Assembly (NCBI GenBank): GCA_030674185.1
Contig: CM060312.1
Span: 7,846,632-7,910,631 of the forward strand
Direction: 5' to 3'
Source: Monoplex corrugatus
Lineage: Eukaryota; Mollusca; Gastropoda; Littorinimorpha; Ranellidae
DNA: 64,000 nucleotides
Part shown: positions 1 through 11,829 of the stretch, in pieces
How the letters are laid out: each line of letters begins with the position of its first letter
Position numbering within the stretch: position 1 is the stretch's first letter
Notes under the pieces: generated by a model
Database searches by the model: none
What the model was told of the DNA's origin: nothing
Seen by the model: the letters and a program-made list of their open reading frames with translations, nothing else
Made by a program: the position numbers and the translations under genes

Positions 1-276
1 TTCCCCCTTACCGAAGGTTATGTCCCACTTACCAAAGATTATGTCCCCTTAGCAAAGGTCATTTTCCCATAACTAATGATTTACCGTTATCAAAGGTTAT
101 GTCCACCCTTACCAGACATAATATCATCCTGACCTTTGACTTTCAGTCTTGATAATGGGCATGTTACCAGAAATCATATCCCTATTATCAGAAGGCATAT
201 AACCTGAACCAAAGATAATACTCTTTATAAAGGAGTGTAGGACTTTCCAAAGGTCATGTTATCTTACAAAAGGATA
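1..276. repeat. Degenerate TTACCAAAGGTCATGT tandem region
   Basis: Short, diverged units of roughly 30 bp built around TTACCAAAGGTTATGTCC. It is the decayed edge of the tandem block that follows. No gene is seen. Confidence 0.7.
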
Positions 277-745
277 TGTTGACCTTTACATCAGGTCATC
301 TTGCTCTTTAGTAAGGACATGTGACACTTATAAAATGTTGACCTTTACAACAGGTCATCTTGCTCTTTAGTAAAGACATGTGACACTTATAAATGTTGAC
401 CTTTACATCAGGTCATCTTGCTCTTTAGTAAGGACACGCGACACTTATAAAATGCTGACCTTTACAACAGGTCATCTTGCTCTTAGTAAAGACATGTGAC
501 ACTTATAAAATGTTGACCTTTACATCAGGTATCTTGCTCTTTAGTAAAGACATGTGACACTAATAACATGTTGACCTTTACAACAGGTCATCTTGCTCTT
601 TAGTAAGGACACGTGACACTTATAAAATGTTGACCTTTACAACAGGTCATCTTGCTCTTTAGTAAGGACATGTGACACTTATAAAATGTTGACCTTTACA
701 ACAGGTCATCTTGCTCTTCAATGACATGAGACACATAAAAGGTCA
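277..745. repeat. 59-bp minisatellite
   Basis: About seven to eight units of near 59 bp with the core GTTGACCTTTACAACAGGTC and CTTGCTCTTTAGTAAGGACA. Units differ by single bases and small indels. It lies in the intron after exon R. Confidence 0.9.
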
Positions 746-1140
746 TGCACTTTGTGCAAAGGTTGTGTGGCCCCTTACCAAAGATCATGTTGATTCCCAT
801 TAATGATCATATTGACTTTATAAAGGGTCATGCTGACCCTTGCAAAGGTTGTGTGCACCGTTACACGTACCAAAGGCTTGTTCAGGTCAAATACACTCTC
901 ACTGAAGTCTTAAGGTTAAATACACTCTCACCAAAGTCTTAAGGTCAAATACACCCTCACCAAAGACTTGTGATCGAACGTACCTTCACCAAAGTCTTTA
1001 GGTCCAGTATATCCTCACAGTCTTCAGGTCAAATATCAAAGTTACCAAAGTGTGTAAGAGGTTAAATTTTAACAAAGTGTGAAAGAGGTTAAATTACAAC
1101 CAAATATTTTGGGCAAGAAACCCTTACCAATGTGTTTGAG
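746..1140. repeat. Degenerate CCAAAGTCTTAAGGTC repeats
   Basis: Irregular units of about 28-32 bp carrying CACCAAAGTCTTAAGGTCAA. They are related to the first 276 bases. The unit contains CTTTGGTAAGG-like sequence on the minus strand, close to the exon R donor. Confidence 0.65.
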
Positions 1141-1464
1141 TACATCCTTTCTAAATAGGTGATGCTTAATAAGTTAATAGATAATACATAATTTTTGTAC
1201 AGCGCTATTTTCCAGACTCATTTAGATTCACTGTGCATTACACATTTATACAACATACAGTTGAATATATACAGAGATCCTGATGTATTACACAAACACA
1301 CACACATACATCAAAATACACATGTTCATACCGGTACACTAATGAACACACATTAACGGTCTTACCACACACATACCTTTACCTGTTGTCATACACATAC
1401 AAATGCATAAATGCATTCTGGCAGTGTTTTGATAAATCAAACGGAATGTGGGCATGAGGAAAAA

Positions 1465-1790
1465 AACATATGCAAGTGAAACCTGAGGTTCAAGGTTTGA
1501 ATCCTGGCAGGATAGGAACTTTTCTCCCCCCCCCCCCCCCCCCCCCCCCCCCCCACAGTTTTAGTGGTGATCTGTGCCCCGGCCTTTTGGATGAGACGAT
1601 TAACTGAGGTCCTGTGCACAGCGGGCACTCAACAAATGCAAAAGAAGCCATGGCAACAAAAAAGTTGCTCTCCCAGCATAATTTTGTAGAAAAAATCCAC
1701 TCTGATAAGTAAGAAAAAAAAATCACCCCTAAACAAACAAAAAACCCACAAACACACCGACAGCAAAAATAAAAGATCAAAACTGTTGTC
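1465..1790 (+). mobile_element. tRNA-derived SINE, internal poly(C) expansion
   Basis: A B-box-like GGTTTGAATCCT at about 1,494 is followed by a body with GGATGAGACGATTAACTGAG and then ATTTTGTAGAAAAAATCCAC. These match the conserved middle of a SINE type widespread in mollusc genomes. An A-rich tail follows. A run of about 32 C residues (1,525-1,555) has expanded inside it. Confidence 0.75.
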
Positions 1791-1877
1791 TACATTCACT
1801 ACTCACAAAAGACAGAGTATGCAGACTGCGCAGCAACACAACATCTACTAGTGTGAGACAAACCAAAAGAAAAGACA

Positions 1878-1882
1878 CACAA

Positions 1883-1913
<31 letters not shown>

Positions 1914-2096
1914 AACACACACCCATATACAAACACACACCCAATGCAGCAATGATCAAAATTGTCTTCCACATTCGCTACCCACAAAAGACAGAATCTG
2001 TACACTGCACAGCTATACAACATCTGCACAGTGTGACACAAATCACACACACACAGACACACAGACACAGACACAGACACAGACACACACACACAC
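1878..2096. repeat. (CA)n blocks and duplicated spacer
   Basis: Two CA-rich blocks with partial duplication of the spacer: CCCACAAAAGACAGA occurs near 1,804 and 1,981. Open frames here are repeat artefacts. Confidence 0.9.
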
Positions 2097-2151
2097 TGAA
2101 GACAGTATCACTCAGACACAGTAAGAGAAGAATGATCACATCAGTCCTTAC

Positions 2152-2337
2152 CAAAGTGCTCTGGCCGTGAAGGCATCAGAGAGGTGGAGGGACGGGCGCC
2201 GTTCATCAGGGTGGGGTCAGGTAGACCAATGCGGGACCACGCCCTATGCTCATCCTCATCTCCCTCTGTATGGAATTCCTGCATTGAGATAGAGGCCAGC
2301 TCTGTGTCTGGCATAGCAGAGTCTGGGGTTCCAATTC
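2152..2337 (-). CDS. Exon R, 186 nt (last exon seen)
   Basis: Acceptor TCTGATCCTGTCAG and strong donor TTTG|GTAAGGACTG, phase 1-1. It encodes (R)IGTPDSAMPDTELASISM, QEFHTEGDEDEHRAWSRIGL and PDPTLMNGARPSTSLMPSRP then EHF. The segment is acidic and moderately conserved-looking. No downstream exon was recognised in 1-2,150, which is repeats, so the gene continues outside the window. Confidence 0.82.
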
Positions 2338-2717
2338 CTGACAGGATCAGAATCAGAACTGTGTCCAGCATCTGATGTTGTGGTAACTCCTACGTCATTA
2401 TATCAACCATGTTGTCTACAACACAGATACTGCTGACTGAGATTAAATTTTTTATTTCAACACTGAATGCCAGTCAAAAGTTTTCTCAGAATCTTTCAAA
2501 TCACTATAATTTTCCTCTCATTTTTTTTTTTCAAATTAAGAAAATAGCCATAGTTCATTTGCTTTATTCACACTGTCTTTTCAAATGTAGTGAGTCCCTT
2601 TTCATGGCATTTTTGCAAAATAGTGCAATGTAAGAAACATTAATTTGACAATAAATACTAATTTTGATTAGAGATACATGTGTTTGTATGCATGTGTGTG
2701 CATGTATTTGTGTGTGT

Positions 2718-2806
2718 GTGTGTGTGACAGAGAGAGGGGGGAAGAGAAAAGAGAGAGAGAGAGAGAGACAGACAGAAAGACAGACATAGACAGAGAGAGA
2801 GAGAGA

Positions 2807-2896
<90 letters not shown>

Positions 2897-2905
2897 CAGA
2901 GAAGA
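2718..2905. repeat. (TG)n then (GA)n microsatellite
   Basis: A short TG run is followed by about 165 bp of GAGA with interruptions. On the host transcript this is a (TC)n tract. Confidence 0.95.
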
Positions 2906-3386
2906 GAAACAGAAAAAGAAAGAACACTAACATGCAAAGATGACTGAAAATATTTATGTCTAAATGAATGTATGGATGAACACTGGAATACCAATACCGA
3001 CATTCCTTCTCTTATACACAGACTTCAGACTTCACAACACTTTATGACTCAACGACAGTTGCATTAGGACCATCTCAACATGTCTCATTACACAGTCATG
3101 TCAGGAATCTAAAGGTTCATTTATTAACACTCACATGAATGTTCATGTTAGAAAAACAACATTACGTCTATCAACTACATGAAATGACAACAGAGAATGC
3201 ACATTAAACAAAATGATGACAACAGCAACAACAATAAATCTGTACTCTAACTGATCATGTGCAAGTGATTAAAACAATACTAAATGATAAATTTTCTAAA
3301 TGTTGACAGTTATAAAAAGAAAAATACAGCGGGCGACTGCATTTTTTCAAGACAAGTGACTGAAAGTTGAGGCTGAACATTGACAG

Positions 3387-3578
3387 TTAACCCTTTGACT
3401 CCTGTACCCTGTCCACCAGCAGCCAGCATTGCCAACTATGCTAGCAAAGCAAAAACTTAACCCTTTGACTCCTTACCCTGTCCACCAGCTTCCTGCAGGA
3501 AGCTGGTGGACAGGGTAAGGGAGTCAAAGGATTAAGTTTTTGCAGTTGGTGGATAGGGTGCAGGGGTCAAAGGGTTAA
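3387..3578. mobile_element. TTAA palindromic MITE, copy 1 (self-nested)
   Basis: TTAA-CCCTTTGACTCC starts at 3,387 and GGTCAAAGGG-TTAA ends at 3,578. Inside it, a second TTAA-bounded unit (3,457-3,535) is an almost perfect hairpin of about 70 bp centred on CCTGCAGG. Ends and TTAA flanks suggest a piggyBac-type non-autonomous element. Confidence 0.75.
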
Positions 3579-3869
3579 GCAAAATCATAAAAATGCATAA
3601 ACACAATTGACTTATTTGATTTTCATGTCATTAAATTGTCATGTAAGACGTGAATAAGTAATTAGAAATTTAATCCATGACAAATTTAAAATTGGAGCAA
3701 AATTTGGATGACATACTGATACATTGTGAAACCATGCATAACACAATATCAAGGTTCCTTTGAACACAGAGTACTATATCACTTGTTATGCAAAGACATT
3801 CATGACAATATTGTAGTGGAGAGGCAATGCCTATCATAGTTATGAAGCTGCAAAACACACCATTTTAAA

Positions 3870-4100
3870 GTGACGTGAACATGCATGCATGATAGAATTA
3901 TACTCTGTGCAAAACATGCATAACAACACACAAAGTCAGGCTGTACATGCATGCATAATGAAATTATATACGTGTGCAAAACATGCGTAACAGCACACAC
4001 TTATAATTGTCAGGCAGAACACGCATGCATGATAAAATTATGTATCACGCAACAGATGCATAACAATGTGCGTTATTTGTGCGAAACATGCAGGAACACA
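3870..4100. repeat. About 65-bp tandem repeat
   Basis: Three to four diverged units contain ACATGCATGCATGATA, then GTGCAAAACATGCATAACA. Confidence 0.75.
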
Positions 4101-4265
4101 CACACACAGAGGTGATGCCAAACCAGAGTAAATGTGAACTGAAGAATATGGTATGAAGAAGAGAGATCAAACAAGTTTGTTTCAATGAATCTGGAAGCCA
4201 GGCAAAGCATTCAACTCTGCATCATGTACACAAACATTTATGAGCATTCTGTAAATCTCTGTTAC

Positions 4266-4269
<4 letters not shown>

Positions 4270-4343
<74 letters not shown>

Positions 4344-4396
4344 ACACTCTCTCTCTCCCTCTATGTCCCCTCACCCCCCCCCCCCCCCCCCCCACT
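4270..4396. repeat. (CA)n plus poly(C)
   Basis: About 72 bp of CA, a short CTCT stretch, then about 20 C residues. Confidence 0.95.
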
Positions 4397-4664
4397 CTTA
4401 TCTCCACTTCTTACGCATACATATCAAGATATTCTGAATGCATCTTCAGCACAGCCAAACATAAAACCCAAAGTTATTAAAGCATCCAATTTTCTAAATC
4501 ATTTCAACTTTCAATAATCAAGTAAATGAGTGTTATGAAATAAAAACACATTCAAATACCACACTATTTCAGTTCATGTGTACAGGAAAAGGCATTTCAC
4601 AGTTACCACTTCCTTACTACAGAACTAATGACCTTACACTATAGATACAAAACAATGACAGGTA

Positions 4665-5835
4665 ATTATCAAAGGACATTTCAAACCACAGACTGGACAG
4701 GATATTGTCACCGATCTGGGAAAGTGGATATTTCAAACCATAGACTGGACAGGATATTGTCACCAATCTGGGAAAGTGGATATTTCAAACAACAGACCGT
4801 AAGGACATTATCACAGATCTGGGAATAGAGGACATTTCAAACTACAGACTGTGAGGGCATTATCATAGATCTGGGAATAGAGGACATTTCAAGCTACAGA
4901 CTGTAAGGACATTGTTACATATCTGGGAATAGAGGACTGTATGAGACATTATCACAGATCTGGGAATAGAGGACTGTATGAGTCATTATCACAGATCTGG
5001 GAATAGAGGACTGTATGAGTCATTATCACAGATCTGGGAATAGAGGACTGTATGAGTCATTATCACAGATCTGGGAATAGAGGACTGTATGAGTCATTAT
5101 CACAGATCTGGGAATAGATGACTGTATGAGTCATTATCACAGATCTGGGAATAGAGGACTGTATGAGTCATTATCACAGATCTGGGAATAGAGGACATTT
5201 CAAACTACAGATTGTACACAACATTGTCACAGATCTGGGAATAGAAGACATTTCAAACACAGAGTGTATGAGACATTGTCACAGATCTGGGAATAGAGGA
5301 CATTTCAAACACAGAGTGTATGAGACATTATCACAGATCTGGGAATAGAAGACATTTCAAACACAGAGTGTATGAGACATTATCACAGATCTGGGAATAG
5401 AAGACATTTCAAACACAGAGTGTATGAGACATTATCACAGATCTGGGAATAGAGGACATTTCAAACACAGAGTGTATGAGACATTATCACAGATCTGGGA
5501 ATAGAAGACATTTCAAACACAGAGTGTATGAGACATTATCACAGATCTGGGAATAGAAGACATTTCAAACACAGAGTGTATGAGACATTATCACAGATCT
5601 GGGAATAGAAGACATTTCAAACACAGAGTGTATGAGACATTATCACAGATCTGGGAATAGAAGACATTTCAAACACAGAGTGTATGAGACATTATCACAG
5701 ATCTGGGAATAGAGGACATTTCAAACACAGAATGTATGAGACATTATCACAGATCTGGGAATAGAGGACATTTCAAACTACAGACTGTACCAGACATTGT
5801 CACATATCTGGGAATAGAGGACATTTCAAACTACA
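4665..5835. repeat. 37/52-bp minisatellite, ATCTGGGAATAGAG core
   Basis: More than 20 units have the core TCACAGATCTGGGAATAGA. The left part has 37-bp short units (about 4,930-5,165). The right part has 52-bp units that add GACATTTCAAACACAGAGTG. The array resumes at 6,118 after a retrotransposon insertion. Confidence 0.93.
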
Positions 5836-5846
5836 GACTGTACACA

Positions 5847-6117
5847 AGTAGATCATTCATAAGGAAGATTAGGAAAAGGCAGGCAATATTCATAGGCCAT
5901 TTTGTGAGGAATGGGGAATTAGAACACCTGGTCACCACGGGAAAGCTGGAGGGAAGGAGAGCACCGGGTAGACCCAGGGAGAAGATACTAGACGGATTTG
6001 CAGAGTGGCTGAAGACAGGGAAGGTGGAAGAGATGCTTGAGGCAACAAGAGATAGAGACAGATGGAAGTCCATAATCGCCAACGCCATGCGGCAAGGCAC
6101 CTGATGATGATGATGAT
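5847..6117 (+). mobile_element. 5'-truncated non-LTR retrotransposon end inserted in minisatellite
   Basis: The plus strand encodes SRSFIRKIRKRQAIFIGHFV, GKLEGRRAPGRPREKILDGF and then DRDRWKSIIANAMRQGT and a stop, followed by a (TGA)n tail. This is the C-terminal tail of the same reverse-transcriptase family as 40,019-41,225. GACTGTACACA flanks it exactly on both sides (5,836-5,846 and 6,118-6,128), an 11-bp target-site duplication of the minisatellite. The short frame is open, suggesting a fairly young insertion. Confidence 0.88.
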
Positions 6118-6397
6118 GACTGTACACAGCATTTTCACAGATCTGGTAATGGTGTACATTTCAAACTACAGACTACACACATACATAAATCAGTTGTTTC
6201 GAAATATCAAAGAGTATCAGCATACAAATGCACATCTAGGTATCAATTTCCAATATACACACACACAATGCAATTATGAAAACTGTTACAAATGAGAACA
6301 AATGAAAAGACTTTAATTTACACCATCCTCTCTTTCTCTCAATCTTTTCTCTTCAGATAACATAAAACTAAAGTTAATAAGAAGCAAGATGCTTCTT

Positions 6398-6640
6398 GAA
6401 AAGACTGAAAGAGAGAATGATGTAAAATCTAAAATAAGTCTGTCTTAATGCTGATATAATCTGTTATGAAGATACAAAAAAGACTGAAAGACAGGATGAA
6501 GTAAAATCGAAAAATAAGTCTGTCTCAATACTGAGATAATCTGTTACGAAGATATTAAAGACTGAGAGAGAGGATGACGTAAAATATAAAATAAATCTGT
6601 CTAAATGTTGACATAATCTGTTATGAAGATGTAAAGCCTT
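6398..6640. repeat. About 72-bp tandem repeat, 3 units
   Basis: Three units contain AAGACTGAAAGA, GATGTAAAAT, then TAAGTCTGTCT and ATAATCTGTTATGAAGAT. Confidence 0.8.
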
Positions 6641-7105
6641 CATGATGAGGCATCAATAAACAGAAATCTGAATAGAGGAGGGTACACTCAGAAACCTTAC
6701 TGAACACACACATGGATTACAGTTCTTGCCAGATATGCAGTGCCATGCAGAAAACAAACCATGTGTTTAAACATAAACCTGAGAGAATTCAGAACACATC
6801 TTGCTATTTATTATCAATAAAACTGGAAGTATTTACAGCAAATAGATAAATACAACAATCAACAAGGATACAATCAGAATTCAAACCTATGTGTATTTAT
6901 TTCACATTTCTGAAAACCATAGGTATGCTGAGTTATTTTTGATGTGTAAGAGATTCATTACTTTTGCAACCTTCAACTGTTTGTATCGAACTGAAGTACT
7001 GTTGTTACCTTGTCAGTGACAAATAGTTGCTGTATGCTCAACAAAAAGTCTTAGCTTACAAGATACACACAGCAGTGTGTCTTTTCAGTAACAATATGGT
7101 AACAT
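6641..7105. other. Intron without recognisable feature
   Basis: AT-rich non-repetitive intron between exons Q and R. No splice-bounded open frame or repeat was noticed. Confidence 0.5.
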
Positions 7106-7258
7106 TTAACCCTTTGACCCTCACACCCTGTCCACCAGTATCCTGCATTGTCAACCATGCAAGACAAGCAAAAACTAACATCCTTTGACACCCTCACCCT
7201 ATCCACCAGGGTTAAGTTTTTACAGTTGGTGAATAGGATGTAGGAGTCAAAGGGTTAA
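7106..7258. mobile_element. TTAA palindromic MITE, copy 2
   Basis: It runs from TTAA-CCCTTTGACCC to GGAGTCAAAGGG-TTAA. The inner sequence has CACCCTGTCCACCAG and the GCAAAAACT linker seen in other copies. Confidence 0.75.
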
Positions 7259-7424
7259 TTTGCTTGAAATATGATGAACAGTACTTCATTCAAACACAGA
7301 ATACCTTTTTTTTTAATTCAAATCTCAGAGAGAATCAGGGAAATACCCATACCTACAAAAAGATGTACCGAGAATCTGTATTACAAAGAACAATGAAACA
7401 ATATTAACCAGTTATGATACAACA

Positions 7425-7497
7425 TTAACCCTTTCACTTTAATCCCCAGTTTCCTATAGGAGAGTTGGTGAACAGAGTAAGGAAGTGAAAGAATTAA
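7425..7497. mobile_element. TTAA palindromic MITE, copy 3 (73 bp)
   Basis: TTAA-CCCTTTCACTT and AAGTGAAAGAA-TTAA form a short diverged hairpin copy with TTTCCTATAGG at the centre. Confidence 0.65.
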
Positions 7498-7972
7498 CTA
7501 ATGATATAAGACCCACCCACTACTTCACTGAACCATTGACACAATAAACACAAAACACTAGTTGCTCCTTCCCAGCTATCAGCAGATTCACATCAAAAGG
7601 TCTCAAGAGATTACAATGAAGAAGAGATCAATCATACTTCAGAACAAAAAGATTCAGAGATTGAAAACCACAGAACAGACAAGTTTGGAAACGTTTAAAG
7701 TGAACGCTTGAACAAGATCACCCTGAAACCAATGCAAGCAACGTAACGTTTTCAAACCCATGAGTAACATTTTCAAACAAACGAGCAAATCCCAACACCA
7801 CCCCCAAATCAAGTGCACACACAGAGAGTCAGCAGAAGTACAGCATCAAACAGATTATATTTCAATCCAGTGCAGGCAGAAACAGCAGAAGTTGTATTGT
7901 CAAACAGGTTAATTGAAAGGTCATTCCAAGGTGAGTGCAGGCAAGGGGAAAAAAAAACCTCAAGAAGATTAC

Positions 7973-8332
7973 TTTCGGATAAGCTGTCAGCCATACTGGC
8001 CAGACGACCAGAGCCAGACATGACTGAATCCCTTCCACCTACGTCCCCGCATGACAGTGAGGACGAGACCATGGCATTACGGGAGCTGCTAGCAGACGAA
8101 AATCGTTGCCTGGGAGATGATGGTAACCGAGGAGATGAAGGCAATCTCGGAGATGGTGGAAGCCTTGGTGACATGAGGCCTGCATCACCTTGGTCTCCTT
8201 CAAGGTCATGACCTTCAAATACGGTATCTGACCCCTGGCTCCTGGGACGACCTTTCCCAGAAGGGTGGAGGGGTAATAGTGGTAATGGTGGTTGTTGGGA
8301 GGAATCCACACTACTCTTGTTGACTGCTTCAT
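7973..8332 (-). CDS. Exon Q, 360 nt
   Basis: Acceptor GTATTGCAACAG and donor GAAA|GTAATC, phase 1-1. It encodes (D)EAVNKSSVDSSQQPPLPLL, a Gly/Asp linker, the internal repeat SPRLPPSPRLPSSPRLPSSP and then SSRNAMVSSSLSCGDVGGRD. It is low-complexity Ser/Pro-rich sequence like exon P. A competing donor GAG|GTTTTT lies 15 nt downstream but would break phase with exon R. Confidence 0.78.
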
Positions 8333-9220
8333 CTGTTGCAATACATTCTCCAGCTACATGTAACATTCTGCAGTACTTTTTTTCATAGTAAAATATGCAC
8401 ATAAATATAATGAAAGAAAAGAAAAAGACAAAAATATGTTCATAAATATAATGAAAGAAAGTAAAAAAAAAAGAACAAGAAAAATAGTAAACAGCTATAC
8501 ACATTAACAAATTAATGAATTATAATAATTACAAATGCAATTCAAAAAACACTGATGCAGTCTTGAGAGAAAAACTCTCAACAACTTACTGAAATTACAT
8601 TATCCAGATACATATATGCCTACAAGAGTAAACGAACATGCATAATCATATGTCTGAAACAGAGAAGGATGGAAGATAAAGAAAAAAGCAAGGAGGAGGG
8701 GACGAAGACAAAGAAACAGACCATACATATTTCTGTTCAATTTACTTCAATGTATTTGGTGTCATCTACATTCCTTTAATCAAAAGTAGAAAAGTAACAG
8801 ACACCAATGGTTTTATTTGCTGTCTTTTGTATTCTTTTAATCAATATGAAAAAAAACAACATGTATCAACATATCATCTATGAGTGTATTTCACTCTGAA
8901 ATCAATAACACAAAAGCACACAGGCAAACATATATCATTACTTCTGTTGATTTGAATCATCTTTCATTTTTCTAAACAGCAAAAAATATTATATTACCTA
9001 TTACCTACTAAAACTCATTACAAATCAAATAACTGACTGAGTGATGCCATAGTAATCATGCAATGTCATACGCCTACATATTCAAGAGTACATTTCATTA
9101 TTCAAGAGCTCATGTATTTTTTCCTGTTAGCACTCATTTATATGACTCTGGTAATGCAAATGACCAAGACATATCACAACTATGCAACTGCAAAGGATCT
9201 GACACAATTTATAGAGGTGA
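8333..9220. other. Intron without recognisable feature
   Basis: AT-rich intron upstream of exon Q with a duplicated ATAAATATAATGAAAGAAA near 8,402 and 8,442. Nothing else was recognised. Confidence 0.5.
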
Positions 9221-9221
9221 C

Positions 9222-9445
9222 ATAAGTTGACACAGAGGAAGAGCTCTTGCCTTCCAACTGTGTGGATTTGCCCAAGTGAGAATAAGGCTTAAGAAAATTT
9301 TTGGTCTCCAGTCCACCCAACTGTGAATGAAAAGGGGGTGAACAGAGAAGATGGGCCCCACAACAATAATGCTGGCCCACACAGTTTGCAACACCTTACT
9401 ACCCCACAGCTCAGGGTTTTTTTTGGGGACATCCTTTACTGTCAC
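9222..9445 (+). mobile_element. SINE copy (CCAGTCCACCCA type)
   Basis: The left part has an acceptor-like AAGAGCTCTTGCCTTCCAA. It is followed by CCAGTCCACCCAACTGTGAA, GATGGGCCCCAC, GCTGGCCCACA and CCTTACTACCCCAC. These match a mollusc SINE layout, also present at 50,845-51,105 and, diverged and reversed, at 41,830-42,060. Confidence 0.65.
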
Positions 9446-9837
9446 ATTTACCAGTATGTTTCCTGTATCTGATTATCATAGATAAAGGTGACTTTCAGCT
9501 TTAACCAAATCACAACATGGAATACGCCAACACTGAAGACAATGCTTCTTTTAAACTAAAATACTTAATAGGTCACTGCACAATTCTCAGATACTGAAAA
9601 ATAGTTTATATCAAAAGAACAGATAGATTTATTTCACATTCATGTATTGCTGAACAGTTTATGTCAAAAGAGTTGATAGGTCATTTCACATTCATGTACT
9701 TCACAATCAGTTTACTATCACTCATACATCAGAGACTAAAACAGTAATTGTTAGGAAAGTAAACATTGTTGTTCAATCATCAAACCAGAAAAAAAGTGTC
9801 TCACAACACTGAATTAAGGCAGGTGTCCAGCCGACCC

Positions 9838-9915
9838 AAATGAAGTGGACTTTTCAAGTGAAGTGGGCTTTTCAAGTGAAGTGGACTTTTCAAGTGAAGT
9901 AGACTTTTCAAACTG
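9838..9915. repeat. 18-bp tandem repeat
   Basis: About four copies of AAGTGGACTTTTCAAGTG. Confidence 0.9.
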
Positions 9916-10269
9916 AATCATGACAGCGACACTAGTTTTTAAAAAACTGTGTGAGTTAAGACATGCCAGTCAGGTGTTTGATTAAACCAGATTAAGACAG
10001 CCACTCATGAACTCAATTAATCTGAATTAGGTCAGTCAATAACTATTTATTAGTCTAGATAAAAAAAAAAATCAGGTCATTCTAAAAAAAAGTCAGGCCA
10101 TTCAATCCAACTTAATGAGGGCAAATTGGCATTTATCAATCTGATTTTAAAGTCACCAGGTGTTTATTAAACTAAATAAAGACAAGTTAGAGATGAGTTT
10201 ATCAAAACATTAAATGTGAAAAAAATGCTTATCAAACTAAATTGAGATAAGTCAGAAAAGCGTTTATCA

Positions 10270-11200
10270 ATCTGAATCAAGACACAATCAGAGAGGTGTT
10301 TATTAGTCTGAATTAAGTCAATAGGATGGATGTTTAGCATGTGAGTTTATCAGTCTGAATTAAGTCAACAGGATGGATGTTTAGCACTCTGAGTTTATCA
10401 GTCTGAATTAAGTCAACAGGATGGATGTTTAGCACTCTGAGTTTATCAGTCTGAATTAAGTCAAAAGGATGGATGTTTAGCACTCTGAGTTTATCAGTCT
10501 GAATTAAGTCAATAGGATGGATGTTTAGCACTCTGAGTTTATCAGTCTGAATTAAGTCAATAGGATGGATGTTTAGCACTCTGAGTTTATCAGTCTGAAT
10601 TAAGTCAAAAGGATGGATGTTTAGCACTCTGAGTTTATGTCTGAATTAAGTCAACAGATGGATGTTTAGCACTCTGAGTTTATCAGTCTGAATTAAGTCA
10701 ACAGGATGGATGTTTAGCACTCTGAGTTTATCAGTCTGAGTTAAGTCAAAGGATGGATGTTTATCAGTCTGAGTTTATCAGTCTGAATTAAGTCAACAGG
10801 ATAGATGTTTAGCACTCTGAGTTTATCAGTCTGAATTAAGTCAACAGGATGGATGTTTAGCAATCTGAGTTTATCATCGAATTAAGTCAACAGGATGGAT
10901 GTTTAGCAATCTGAGTTTATCAGTCTGAATTAAGTCAACAGGATGGATGTTTAGCACTCTGAGTTTATCAGTCTGAATTAAGTCAACAGGATGGATGTTT
11001 AGCAATCTGAGTTTATCAGTCTGAATTAAGTCAATACGATGGATGTTTAGCAATCTGAGTTTATCAGTCTGAATTAAGTCAATAGATGGATGTTTAGCAA
11101 TCTGAGTTTATCAGTCTGAATTAAGTCAATACGATGGATGTTTAGCAATCTGAGTTTATCAGTCTGAATTAAGTCAATACGATGGATGTTTAGCAATCTG
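10270..11200. repeat. 48-bp minisatellite
   Basis: Around 18 units carry TTTATCAGTCTGAATTAAGT, then CAACAGGATGGATGTTTAGC. The period is a multiple of three, so parts stay open on the minus strand as a 16-residue repeat; this is an artefact of period, not a gene. Confidence 0.95.
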
Positions 11201-11780
11201 AATTAAGACACAATCAGACATGTGTCTTTCAGTTTGAATAAAGACAATGAGGTAGACGTTTCTCAATCTGAATTAAGACACAATCAGACATATGTCTTTC
11301 AATCTGAAGTAAGACAATGAGGTAGACGTTTCTCTATCTACATGTCTTTCAATTTGAAGACAATGAGGTATATGTTTCTCAATCTGAATTAAGACACAAT
11401 CAGACACATGTCTTTCAATTTGAAGACAATGAGGTATACGTTTCTCAATCTGAATAAGACAAAATCAGACACATGTCTTTCAATCTGAAGTAAGACAATG
11501 AGGTAGACATATTCCAATCTGAATTAAGACACAATCAGACACGTCTTTCAATTTGAAGTAAGACAATAAGATAAGTATTTACCACTCTGAATTAAGGCAC
11601 AATCAGACATGTTTTTCAATCTGAATGAAGATAATGAAATATACGTTCATCAATATTAATTAAGATTCAACCAGACAGGTGTTTTCCAATTTGAATTAAG
11701 ACAATCCTCAATCTGGATTAAGATGATCAAACAAGACTTCATCAATGTGGCTAAACACAACTATACAGATGTTTATCAAT
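11200..11780. repeat. Diverged higher-order continuation of the 48-bp array
   Basis: Longer irregular units alternate AATTAAGACACAATCAGACA with GACAATGAGGTAGACGTTTC. They share the CAATCTGAATTAAG core with the array to the left. Confidence 0.8.
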
Positions 11781-11829
11781 CTGGATTTCAAAAGGTAACT
11801 GAATTATGACAGCAGTTCCACCCAAATCA

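Noticed and set aside
7813..8211. Plus-strand open frame over exon Q (and similar ones over exons P, N and G)
   Set aside because: Antisense shadows of GC-richer exons; they lack splice sites on the plus strand.
10334..10627. Minus-strand frame with a perfect 16-residue repeat
   Set aside because: It is a by-product of the 48-bp minisatellite period; units with other lengths elsewhere in the array break the frame.
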